Assembly: GCF_017876095.1 (NCBI RefSeq)
Contig: NZ_JAGINM010000039.1
Span: forward strand, 1-44,449
Reading direction: 5' to 3'
Origin: Azospirillum agricola
GTDB lineage: Bacteria; Pseudomonadota; Alphaproteobacteria; Azospirillales; Azospirillaceae
Length of the DNA: 44,449 nucleotides
This document shows positions 16,033-24,775 of this stretch, piece after piece (position 1 is the first letter of the stretch; the number at the start of each line of letters is the position of its first letter). The translations under genes were made by a program, and so were the position numbers. The notes under the pieces were generated by a model that was not told where the DNA came from, did no database searches, and worked only from the letters and a program-made list of their open reading frames with translations.

Positions 16033-17139
16033 GTGCGGACCGTTCTCTTGCAGCCGGGCGACCCGGCGCCCTGGTTCATCGCCCGCAGCCGCGGCAACCC
16101 GCGGTATCGGATCGACACCGCCGCCGGGCGCTGGCTCGTGCTGTGCTTCTTTCCCTCCAGCCGGGATGAACGGGTGGCCCGCCGGCTCGCCGCGCTGCTC
16201 GAAGACGCCGGGCGCTTCGATGACCGCAACCTCGCCTTCTTTGGGATGTCGCTTGATCCGGGAGACTGGGACCGCCTCCGGGACCGCATTCCCGGTGTCC
16301 GCTTCCTGCTGGACCCCGACGGCGCCGCGAGCCGGCTGTGCGGCGCCGTCGGTGAGACCGACGACGCCGGCACGACCGCAGCTTGGCCGCAGACGCTGAT
16401 CCTCGACCCGTCCTTCCGCGTCTTCGCCCGCGTCGACTTCGCCGATCCGGACCATGACGACCGGGTGGGGGCGCTCATCCGCAGCCTGCCCAGGGCCGAG
16501 GCGGACGACACGGGCGCCTTCGCTCCGGTGCTGGTCCTGCCCCGCGTCTTCGAGCCCGAACTGTGCCGGCGGCTGATCGCCCTGTACGACCGGCATGGCG
16601 GCGAGGAGTCCGGCGTCATGCGCGAGGTGGATGGCAAGACCGTTGGGGTCCACGACCACAGCTACAAGCGCCGGGACGACCATACGATCCTGGACGAGGA
16701 GGTGCGCGCCCTCGCCTGCCGGCGGATCGAGCGGCGCGTCGTCCCGGAAATCCACAAGGCGTTCAATTTTGCCGTGACCCGGATGGAACGCTACATCGTC
16801 GCCTGTTACGACGCGGCGAGCGGCGGGCATTTCCGCGCCCACCGCGACAACACCACCCGAGGCACCGCCCACCGGCGCTTCGCGGTGTCGATCAACCTCA
16901 ACGCCGAGGACTACGAGGGGGGAGAGTTGCGCTTCCCCGAGCATGGCCCCCGCACCTACCGGGCCCCCACCGGCGGAGCCGTGGTCTTCTCCGGCACGCT
17001 GCTGCACGAGGTGACGCCGGTCACGTCCGGACGGCGCTACGCCTTCCTGCCCTTTCTCTACGACGAGGCGGCGGCGCGTCTGCGCGAACGCAACAACGGC
17101 TTCCTTGGTGACGCGGTGGGCCAGTATCAGGCGGAATGA
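16033..17139 (+). CDS. Redoxin-like domain fused to 2OG-Fe(II) oxygenase (prolyl 4-hydroxylase type)
   Basis: The protein has about 368 residues in two domains. Residues 1-155 follow a thioredoxin/AhpC-like pattern (LLQPGDPAPWFIARS, WLVLCFFPSSRDERVARRL, TLILDPSFRVFARV), but no cysteine stands at the usual peroxidatic position, so peroxidase activity is doubtful. Residues about 165-345 form a double-stranded beta-helix oxygenase. His270 and Asp272 lie in HFRAHRDN, His325 in LLHEVTPV, and the 2-oxoglutarate-binding Arg in SGRRYAF. GTG at 16033 is chosen because AAAGGAGG ends seven bases before it; a GTG at 16009 is in frame but has no such site. It is a single gene between iclR and the convergent xylose operon. 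The hydroxylation target is unknown. Confidence 0.85.
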   Translation: MRTVLLQPGDPAPWFIARSRGNPRYRIDTAAGRWLVLCFFPSSRDERVARRLAALLEDAGRFDDRNLAFFGMSLDPGDWDRLRDRIPGVRFLLDPDGAASRLCGAVGETDDAGTTAAWPQTLILDPSFRVFARVDFADPDHDDRVGALIRSLPRAEADDTGAFAPVLVLPRVFEPELCRRLIALYDRHGGEESGVMREVDGKTVGVHDHSYKRRDDHTILDEEVRALACRRIERRVVPEIHKAFNFAVTRMERYIVACYDAASGGHFRAHRDNTTRGTAHRRFAVSINLNAEDYEGGELRFPEHGPRTYRAPTGGAVVFSGTLLHEVTPVTSGRRYAFLPFLYDEAAARLRERNNGFLGDAVGQYQAE

Positions 17140-17311
17140 CGCCCGGTGAAAGCGTTGAAAAAACGTCGCCCCGCGCCTCGCCTCCATGCGGAGGACCATC
17201 CCGGGACGAGCGCCGCGCAGGTCTGGTCCGGGGACGAAGCCGCATCGGCCGGAAAGGCACCCTGACCCGGCGATGGCACCATGTGGCGGTCGGCCAAGGA
17301 GGCGGTCGCCC

Positions 17312-17335
17312 GCTCAGGCCATCGCTCAGGCCATC
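17312..17335. repeat. 12-bp tandem duplication spanning the xylG-like stop codon
   Basis: GCTCAGGCCATC occurs twice in tandem on the plus strand. Read on the coding (minus) strand it duplicates GCG-ATG-GCC-TGA, so the gene ends in Ala-Met-Ala-stop and the same Ala-Met-Ala-stop follows in frame immediately afterwards. Confidence 0.85.
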
Positions 17336-18135
17336 GCTCCGGGGCCGGGGGTGGCGCCCGGCGGGCATTTGCCGAGGATGATCATTCCCAACACCTCGTC
17401 CTGGGTCACGTCGGACACTTTCGCCGTGCCGACCAGCTTGCCGTTCTTCATGACGTGGATGCGGTCGGCCAGATCGAACACGTCGTGGATGTCATGGGAA
17501 ATCAGGAAGATGCCGATGCCTTCCTGCTTCAGCTGCTTCACCAGCTCGCCGACCTGCCGGGTTTCGGCGGGACCGAGCGCCGCGGTCGGCTCGTCCATGA
17601 TCAGGACGCGGGCGTCGAAATGGATGGCGCGGGCGATGGCGACCGACTGGCGCTGCCCCCCCGACAACGCCTTCACCGGCTCCTTGAAACGGCGGAAATG
17701 CGGGTTGAGGCGGCCCATCACCGCCCGCGCCTCCGCCTCCATGGCGTGGTCGTCCAGCGTGCCCCAGGCGGTCAGCTTCTCCCGCCCCAGGAAGATGTTG
17801 GCGGCGGCGTCGACGTTGTCGGCGAGCGCCAGCGTCTGGTAGATCGTCTCGATGCCGCAGCGCTTGGCGTCGCGCGGGCTGGCGATGTGCACCGGCTCGC
17901 CGTTCACGCGGATCTCGCCATGGTCGGCGGCGTAGGCCCCCGACAGGATCTTGATCAGCGTCGATTTGCCCGCCCCGTTGTGGCCGAGCAGCCCGACCAC
18001 CTCGCCGGCGTGGAGGTCGATGCTGACGCCGTCCACCGCCTTGATGCCGCCGAACGCGATCGACACGTCGCGCATCTCCACCAGCGGGACCGGCGGCTCC
18101 GGCGCCACCGCCGCGGACAGGCTGACCTCGGTCAT
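17326..18135 (-). CDS. xylG: Sugar ABC transporter ATP-binding protein, half-size XylG-like
   Basis: This 269-residue ABC ATPase drives xylose import with XylH and XylF. It shows Walker A GHNGAGKST (51-59), Q-loop around IYQTLAL, signature LSGGQRQS (157-164), Walker B VLIMDEPTA and switch His in LISHD. Classical XylG of enteric bacteria has two such cassettes in about 510 residues. This protein has one, like the FrcA type, so the working transporter would need two copies of it. The start at 18135 overlaps the permease stop codon (ATGA), giving translational coupling. It is the last gene of the xylB-xylA-xylF-xylH-xylG order, and a short duplication covers its stop codon. Confidence 0.87.
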   Translation of the reverse strand: MTEVSLSAAVAPEPPVPLVEMRDVSIAFGGIKAVDGVSIDLHAGEVVGLLGHNGAGKSTLIKILSGAYAADHGEIRVNGEPVHIASPRDAKRCGIETIYQTLALADNVDAAANIFLGREKLTAWGTLDDHAMEAEARAVMGRLNPHFRRFKEPVKALSGGQRQSVAIARAIHFDARVLIMDEPTAALGPAETRQVGELVKQLKQEGIGIFLISHDIHDVFDLADRIHVMKNGKLVGTAKVSDVTQDEVLGMIILGKCPPGATPGPGAMA

Positions 18136-19489
18136 TTCACACCTTTGCGATAGAGCGTGTCGATGTAGACCGCGGCGACCAGCACGACGCCGACGACGAT
18201 GTTCTGCATCGGCGCGTCGACCCCCAGCAGCACCATGCCGGACTGGAGCGACTGCATCACCAGCGCCCCCAGCATGGCGCCGTGGATGGTGCCGACGCCG
18301 CCGGCCAGCGAGGTGCCGCCGATGATCGCGGCGGCGATCACGTACAGCTCGTCCAGCGTGCCGTTGGCGTTGGTGGCGGCGTTCAGCCGCGCCGTTGCGA
18401 TGCAGGCGGACAGGCCGCACAGCGCCCCCATCAGCCCGAACACCATCACCAGGACGCGCCGGGTGTTGATGCCCGACAGCTCCGCCGCCTCCGGGTTGCC
18501 GCCGATGGCGAAGACGTAGCGGCCGAAGCGGGTGCGGCTCGCCAGGAAGGTCACCGCCACGCCCACCGCCAGCGCGATCAGCACCGGGATGGCGAAGCCG
18601 TGGGCGATCAGCGGCAGCGGCCCGTCGGTCGACAGCCCCCGCGCCTCCACCATCCGCCGCACGACGGGCAGCGGCAGCGGGTAGGCGTTGACCACCAGCA
18701 CCGACCCGACGATGGCGGCGGCCACCAGCAGGATCACCACCGCCTCCGCCCACAGGGGCCGCACCGGGAAGCCGAAGCCGGCGCGCCGCCGCCGGGTCAG
18801 CAGCAGCGCCGCCACCGCCAGCACGATGGCGGCCACCCCGACCAGCCAGCTCGGCCCGGCGCCGATGGCGCCCTCGAAGCCGCCGCCCAGCCGCTTGAAC
18901 AGCCCGTCCATCGGCGCCACGGTCTGGCCGGTCGTCACCCACCACGCGGCCCCCCGCCAGACCAGCAGCCCGCCGAGCGTGACGATGAAGGACGACACGC
19001 CGAGATAGGCGACGATCGCCCCTTGCAGCGCGCCGACCATCCCGCCGACGGCGATGCCGGCCGCCACCGCCGCCGCCCAGGTCAGGGGGTGGTCGAAACC
19101 CCACAGCTCCGGCAGCAGCCGCGCCTGCAACACGCCGACCACCATGCCGGTGAAGCCCAGGATCGAGCCGACCGACAGGTCGATGTTGCGGGTGACGATG
19201 ACCAGCACCATGCCGGTCGCCATCACCCCGACCGACGCCGCCTGGACCGAGAGGTTCCACAGGTTGCGCGGGGTGAGGAAGGCGCCTCCGGTCAGGACGT
19301 CGAAGCCGATCCAGATGACGGCGAGCGCGCCGATCATCCCGACCAGCCTCGTGTCCAGCTCCAGCGCGCGCAGGGCGTCGCCGATGCCGGATCGGTCGAC
19401 GCTGGGCTGGCCGGCGGGCGTGGTGGCCGGCACGTCCCCCGGCGCCTCGGTCCGAGGCGGCGGGGACGACAGGGCGGACGGCTCGGCCA

Positions 19490-19490
<1 letters not shown>
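18132..19490 (-). CDS. xylH: Xylose ABC transporter permease XylH
   Basis: This 452-residue inner-membrane permease belongs to the CUT2 sugar transporter class. A polar N-terminal stretch of about 45 residues precedes roughly ten hydrophobic segments. Signature loops are present: VIVTRNIDLSVGSILGFTG near residue 100, VSSFIVTLGGLLVWRG, AIGGNPEAAELSGINTRR, and AAAIIGGTSLAGGVGTIHGA near the C-terminus. The long length and the insertion between the central segments (AGFGFPVRPLWAEAVVILL) are typical of XylH rather than the 320-350-residue RbsC type. It overlaps xylF by one base (TGATG) and xylG by four bases, so all three transporter genes are translationally coupled. Confidence 0.88.
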
Positions 19491-20584
<1,094 letters not shown>

Positions 20585-20668
20585 CGTGTTCCCTCCCTGT
20601 GAGGCCGTCCATGCGGCGGCCCTTGTCGATCGATGACGAGCGGCGGTGGATGAGCGGTGGCCGGCGGC

Positions 20669-21991
20669 TCAGACGTAGCGGTTGACGACGTTCTCCAGAC
20701 GCTCCTGCCCGCCGGAGCGCGGCTGCGGATTGACGCCGGTGGCGAGCGCGCGGTCGGCCAGCGTGGCGAGGTCGCGCTCGCCGGCCAGGATCGCCCGGCC
20801 CTCCGCGCCGTCCCAGCCGGCGTAGCGCTCGGCGAGCGGGGCGGTCAGCGCCTCGTCCTCCAGCATCGCCGCGGCTTGCAGCAGGGCGCGGGCGCAGGTG
20901 TCGATGCCGCCGATGTGGCCGTGCAGCAGGTCGGCCGGGTCGAGCGACTGGCGCCGGATCTTGGCGTCGAAATTCAGGCCGCCGGTGGTGAAGCCGCCAC
21001 CCTTCAGGATGTCGTGCAGCACCAGCGTGGTCTCGCCGACGTCGTTGGCGAACTGGTCGGTGTCCCAGCCCAGCAGCCCGTCGCCGCGATTCATGTCGAG
21101 CGAGCCGAAGATCCCCAGCGCCAGCGCCAGGGCGACCTCGTGCTGGAAGCTGTGGCCGGCCAGGATGGCGTGGTTCTGCTCGATGTTCACCCGCACGTCG
21201 GCCAGCAGGTCGTAGCGCGCCAGGAAGCCGTAGACGGTGGCGACGTCGAAGTCGTACTGGTGCTTGGTCGGCTCGCGCGGCTTCGGTTCGATCAGGATCG
21301 GGCCCTGGAAGCCGATCCTGTGCTTGTGCTCGACCACCATCGACAGGAAGCGGCCCATCTGGTCCAGTTCGCGGCCGAGGTCGGTGTTCAGCAGCGTCTC
21401 GTACCCCTCGCGCCCGCCCCACATCACGTAGTTGGCACCGCCCAGCGCGTGCGTCGCCTCCAGCGCCGCGCGGACCTGCCCGCAGGCGTAGAGGAAGACG
21501 TCGGGATCGGGGTTGGTCGCGGCGCCGGCCATGTAGCGCCGGTGCGAGAACAGGTTGGCGGTGCCCCACAGCAGCCGGACCCTGGCGCTCTCCATCCGGA
21601 CGGCGAACAGCTCGGTGATCGCCTTCAGATTGTCGGTGCTCTCGGCCAGCGTGGCGCCCTCCGGCGCGGCGTCGAGGTCGTGGAAGCAGAAGAAGGGGAT
21701 GTCGAGCAGGCGGAACATCTCGAAGGCGACGTCGGCCTTGTCGCGCGCCGCCGCCATCGGGTCGAGACCGGGGCGCATCCACGGCCGCAGGAAGGTCTCG
21801 CCGCCGAAGGGATCGCCGCCCGGCCAGCAGAAGCTGTGCCAGTAGCAGGCGGCGAGGCGCAGATGCTCCTCCATCCGCTTGCCCATCACCACGCGATCCT
21901 TGTCGTACCAGCGGTAGGACAGCGGGTCGCGGCTGTCCGGCCCGCGGTACGCCACCGGGGACAGATCGCCGAAGAAGGGAACGGTGCTCAA
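20669..21991 (-). CDS. xylA: Xylose isomerase XylA (class II length), TTG start
   Basis: This 440-residue enzyme converts D-xylose to D-xylulose. Family signatures are clear: WPGGDPFGGETF, the catalytic His in FHDLDAAPEG, GTANLFSHRRYMAG, the metal-binding Glu in ILIEPKPREPTKHQYDFD, IEQNHAILAGHSFQHE, and GLLGWDTDQF. Length and N-terminal extension match class II isomerases. No ATG or GTG lies near the conserved N-terminus. The start is TTG at 21991-21989, overlapping the xylB stop (TTGA), with AAGGAG eight bases upstream, which gives (M)STVPFFGD. Apparent longer frames upstream overlap xylB and are shadows. Coupling to xylB means both pathway enzymes are made together, ahead of the transporter genes. 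Confidence 0.93.
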   Translation of the reverse strand: MSTVPFFGDLSPVAYRGPDSRDPLSYRWYDKDRVVMGKRMEEHLRLAACYWHSFCWPGGDPFGGETFLRPWMRPGLDPMAAARDKADVAFEMFRLLDIPFFCFHDLDAAPEGATLAESTDNLKAITELFAVRMESARVRLLWGTANLFSHRRYMAGAATNPDPDVFLYACGQVRAALEATHALGGANYVMWGGREGYETLLNTDLGRELDQMGRFLSMVVEHKHRIGFQGPILIEPKPREPTKHQYDFDVATVYGFLARYDLLADVRVNIEQNHAILAGHSFQHEVALALALGIFGSLDMNRGDGLLGWDTDQFANDVGETTLVLHDILKGGGFTTGGLNFDAKIRRQSLDPADLLHGHIGGIDTCARALLQAAAMLEDEALTAPLAERYAGWDGAEGRAILAGERDLATLADRALATGVNPQPRSGGQERLENVVNRYV

Positions 21992-23457
21992 GACGCGAAC
22001 TCCTTGGCAAGGGGGTAGAGCCGGCGCCAGCGCAGCCACGCTTGGCTGTAGGCCTCGGCGCGGGCCGGATCGGGGGTGAAGGTTTCCAGGCGGCGGGGCT
22101 TGCGGCAGACGGTGGCGGGATCCGCGCCGGTCGCCGCCATGCGGCCGAGATGGGCGGCGCCCAGCGCGGCGCCGACCTCGCCATCCTCGATGCGGTGGAC
22201 GGTCAGGCCGAGCGCGTCGGCGCAGATCCGCGCCCACAGCCGCGAGCGGGAGCCGCCGCCGGCCAGATCGATGGAGGCCGGCGCCTGCCCGAGCGCCGCC
22301 AGATTGTCGCGGGCGGCGAAGGCGACGCCCTCCAGCACCGCCTGCACCAGCGCGTCGCGCCCGGTGTCGGCCGCGAGCCCGGCGAACAGGCCGCGCACGG
22401 TGGCGTCGTTGTGGGGGGTGCGCTCGCCCGACAGGTAGGGCAGGAAGGCGACCGGCGACGGGCCGTCCACCGCATCGCCCAGCGGCGCCAGCAGCTCCGC
22501 CTCCCCGGCGCCCGCCCCCGTCCCCCCTGCCCCCAGCACCGTCGCCGCCCAGGCCAGCGACGCCGCCGCCGACAGCATGACGCCCATCTGGTGCCAGACG
22601 CCGGGCAGGGCGTGGCAGAAGGCGTGGACCGCCAGCTCCGGGTTGGGCAGGAAGCGGTCGGTCGTGGTCCACACCACCCCCGACGTGCCGAGGCTGAGAA
22701 AGGCGTCGCCCGGCGCGATGGCGCCCAGCCCGACGGCGCTCGCCGCGCAGTCCCCCGCCCCGCCCGCCACCACCGGCGGCGTGCGCATGCCCCAGCGCCG
22801 GGCGAAATCGGCGGACAGCCCGGCGACCGGGGCCGAGCCTTCCGCAAGGTCGGGCATGTGGGCGCGGGTCAGGCGGGTGGCGGCCAGCAGGTCGTCGGAC
22901 CAGTCGCGCCGGGCGACGTCGAGCCACAGGGTGCCGGACGCGTCGGACATCTCCTCCACCATGGCGCCGGTCAGGCGCCAGCGGACATAGGCCTTGGGCA
23001 GCAGGACCTTGGCGACGGCGGCGAAGATCTCCGGCTCCTCCTCCGCCACCCACAGCAGCTTGGGCGCGGTGAAGCCGGGCATGGCGATGTTGCCGCTGAT
23101 GGCGCGCAGGGCCGGCAGCGCCGCCTCCAGCGTCGCGCACTGGCGATGGGAACGGCCGTCGTTCCACAGGATGGCCGGCCGCAGCACCCGGCCGTCCGCG
23201 CCCAGCAGCACGGCGCCGTGCATCTGCCCGGAAAAGCCGATGCCGGCGACGGCGGCGACGGCCTCCGGCAGCCGCGACGCCAGCTCGTCCACCGCGGCGA
23301 CGGCCGCCACGACCCAATCCTCCGGCTCCTGCTCCGACCACAGCGGGTGCGGACGGGAGACGGTGCAGGGCCGCGACGCGACCGCCGCCACCTCTCCGTC
23401 GGCGTCGGTCAGCACCGCCTTGGCGCTCGACGTGCCGATGTCGATTCCCAGAAACAT
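21988..23457 (-). CDS. xylB: Xylulokinase XylB
   Basis: This 489-residue FGGY-family carbohydrate kinase phosphorylates D-xylulose to xylulose 5-phosphate for the pentose phosphate pathway. The N-terminus FLGIDIGTSSAKAVLTD carries the phosphate-1 motif. GFSGQMHGAVLL (catalytic region), PAILWNDGRS, ATRLTRAHMPDLAEGSAPVAG, and the FGGY-type signature AGGGSRSRLWARICADALG follow. The start ATG at 23457 opens the xylB-xylA-xylF-xylH-xylG operon. The 95-bp gap to the upstream lacI-type gene contains 17-bp direct repeats but no clear promoter, so the regulator gene may be part of the same transcript. Confidence 0.93.
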   Translation of the reverse strand: MFLGIDIGTSSAKAVLTDADGEVAAVASRPCTVSRPHPLWSEQEPEDWVVAAVAAVDELASRLPEAVAAVAGIGFSGQMHGAVLLGADGRVLRPAILWNDGRSHRQCATLEAALPALRAISGNIAMPGFTAPKLLWVAEEEPEIFAAVAKVLLPKAYVRWRLTGAMVEEMSDASGTLWLDVARRDWSDDLLAATRLTRAHMPDLAEGSAPVAGLSADFARRWGMRTPPVVAGGAGDCAASAVGLGAIAPGDAFLSLGTSGVVWTTTDRFLPNPELAVHAFCHALPGVWHQMGVMLSAAASLAWAATVLGAGGTGAGAGEAELLAPLGDAVDGPSPVAFLPYLSGERTPHNDATVRGLFAGLAADTGRDALVQAVLEGVAFAARDNLAALGQAPASIDLAGGGSRSRLWARICADALGLTVHRIEDGEVGAALGAAHLGRMAATGADPATVCRKPRRLETFTPDPARAEAYSQAWLRWRRLYPLAKEFAS

Positions 23458-23487
23458 GACGGCCGACCTTCCCGATGTGGTGCCGTG

Positions 23488-23530
23488 CCGGCGGATGCCG
23501 GTGTTCGACTCTCCCGGCGGATGCCGGTGT
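23488..23530. repeat. Two 17-bp direct repeats between lacI-type gene and xylB
   Basis: CCGGCGGATGCCGGTGT occurs exactly at 23488-23504 and 23514-23530, a 26-bp period. A diverged third copy (GCCGGCTGACGCCGGT) follows towards the regulator stop codon. Each unit contains small GC-rich inverted parts. They could be regulator sites, an mRNA-stabilising structure, or simple duplication; nothing decides between these. Confidence 0.8.
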
Positions 23531-23552
23531 CACTTGCGCCGGCTGACGCCGG

Positions 23553-24611
23553 TCAGGGCAGATTGTCCCGGAGGATGACCTCGACCCGGATGTGCTCCTG
23601 CGCGGCGACGATCTCCTGCCCGCTGACCAGCGCGTGCAGCACCCGCGCCATCGACCGCGCCTCGTGCCCGGGATCCTGCGCCACCAGCGCGGCGAAGGTG
23701 CCGTCCAGCAGCATCCGGCGCGTCGCCGGGGTCAGCTCGTGCCCGACGCACAGGATCTTCCGGGCGAGCCCGGCCTCGGCCAGCGCCTCCCCGATGCCGA
23801 CCGATCCCTCGCCGGTGTTGTAGATGGCGACCAGATCGGGGGTGTCGGCGATCATGCGGCGGACCAGGGCGCGGTTGCGCTCCGGATCGTCGTGCCCCTC
23901 CATCGGAGGCAGCGGCGTCAGGTGCGGGTATTCCTCGGCCATCACCTGTCCGAAGCCGAACCGTCGTTCGGCATGGTCCCGCAGGCTGGCGGAGCCGGTG
24001 ACGACACCGACGGAGCCGCCGGGGCCGTCCCCCCGGGGGCGCCCGAGGAACCGGCCGACCAGTGAGCCCGCCGTGCGGCCGGCGGCGATGTTGTCGATGC
24101 CGACGTAATGCCGGCGGCGCGAGGACGGCGAGTCCGACACCAGCGTCACCACCGCCACGCCGGCATCGACCAGATCGTCGATCGCCGCGCGGATCCGCGG
24201 GTGGTCGAGCGCCACCACCGCCACCCCGTCGAAGCGGCCGGGCAACCCGGCCAGTTCGGCCGCCAGAGTGTCGGCGTCGAACACGTCCGTCTCGACGATC
24301 TCGACCGCGATGCGCCGCGCGCGGAACCAGTCCGCCTGGGTGCGGATGTGGTCGGCGATGTCCAGCATGAAGCGGTTGCTCCCGCGCGGCAGCACCACGC
24401 CGAAGCGCCAGGACCGCGCCCGCGCCAGCTCGGCCGCCGCCGCCAGCGGGCGGAAGCCCAGGCGCCGCACCGCCTCCTTCACCTTGCGCGCCGTCTTCTC
24501 GCTGACTCCGGGCCGGCCGTTGACCACCCGGTCGGCCGTCGCAAGACTGACCCCCGCAGCCGCCGCCACGTCGCGAAGCGTCAAGGGTCCGTCGTCTTGC
24601 TGACTGTTCAT
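23553..24611 (-). CDS. LacI-family transcriptional regulator, probable xylose-operon regulator
   Basis: This protein of about 352 residues has an N-terminal helix-turn-helix and hinge (LTLRDVAAAAGVSLATADRVVNG, then VSEKTARKVKEAVRRLGFRP) and a periplasmic-binding-protein-like effector domain (FGVVLPRGSNRFMLDI, VAVVALDHPRI, YVGIDNIAAGRTAG, YNTGEGSVG). The ATG at 24611 is preferred; an earlier TTG at 24629 lies inside the probable promoter. No ribosome-binding site precedes the ATG, and the -10 element ends seven bases before it, so the mRNA may be leaderless. It lies directly upstream of xylB on the same strand, as LacI-type XylR proteins often do. The effector is therefore likely xylose or a product, but galactose-type sugars are also possible given the upstream galM. 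Confidence 0.87.
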   Translation of the reverse strand: MNSQQDDGPLTLRDVAAAAGVSLATADRVVNGRPGVSEKTARKVKEAVRRLGFRPLAAAAELARARSWRFGVVLPRGSNRFMLDIADHIRTQADWFRARRIAVEIVETDVFDADTLAAELAGLPGRFDGVAVVALDHPRIRAAIDDLVDAGVAVVTLVSDSPSSRRRHYVGIDNIAAGRTAGSLVGRFLGRPRGDGPGGSVGVVTGSASLRDHAERRFGFGQVMAEEYPHLTPLPPMEGHDDPERNRALVRRMIADTPDLVAIYNTGEGSVGIGEALAEAGLARKILCVGHELTPATRRMLLDGTFAALVAQDPGHEARSMARVLHALVSGQEIVAAQEHIRVEVILRDNLP

Positions 24612-24617
24612 GATACG

Positions 24618-24646
24618 AATATACCGCAAAGCTCTGAGGTACGCAA
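24618..24646 (-). promoter_or_regulatory. Sigma-70-type promoter of the lacI-type gene, apparently leaderless
   Basis: On the minus strand TTGCGT (24646-24641) and TATATT (24623-24618) are separated by exactly 17 bp, a good -35/-10 pair. Transcription would start about seven bases further on, at or next to the A of the ATG at 24611, leaving no untranslated leader. That agrees with the missing Shine-Dalgarno sequence. Confidence 0.55.
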
Positions 24647-24650
24647 CTCA
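24635..24650. promoter_or_regulatory. LacI-type operator candidate overlapping the -35 box
   Basis: TGAGGTACGCAACTCA is a 16-bp imperfect palindrome with a CpG at its exact centre, 6 of 8 half-site positions matching. A central CpG is typical of LacI-family operators. It covers the -35 element of the lacI-type promoter, so it would fit autorepression. I found no obvious second copy upstream of xylB. Confidence 0.45.
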
Positions 24651-24775
24651 AAGCGAGACACAATAACGGTGAAGGCGTTCGTATGCGAAAAAGCAACGAA
24701 GAGGCGGTGTTCGCCCACGTCGTTCCAAGGTGCGCACATCAGAAATGTTCGAGAATAAGGAAAAGCTCCCGTCCG

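Noticed and set aside
17140..17325. Search for a terminator between the convergent oxygenase and xylG genes
   Set aside because: Only a 5-bp stem (CCTCC...GGAGG near 17182-17195) without a T-run was found, too weak to call.
24678..24689. Palindrome TTCG-TATG-CGAA upstream of the lacI-type gene
   Set aside because: It is short, lacks a central CpG and lies beyond the -35 element. The better operator candidate is at 24635-24650.
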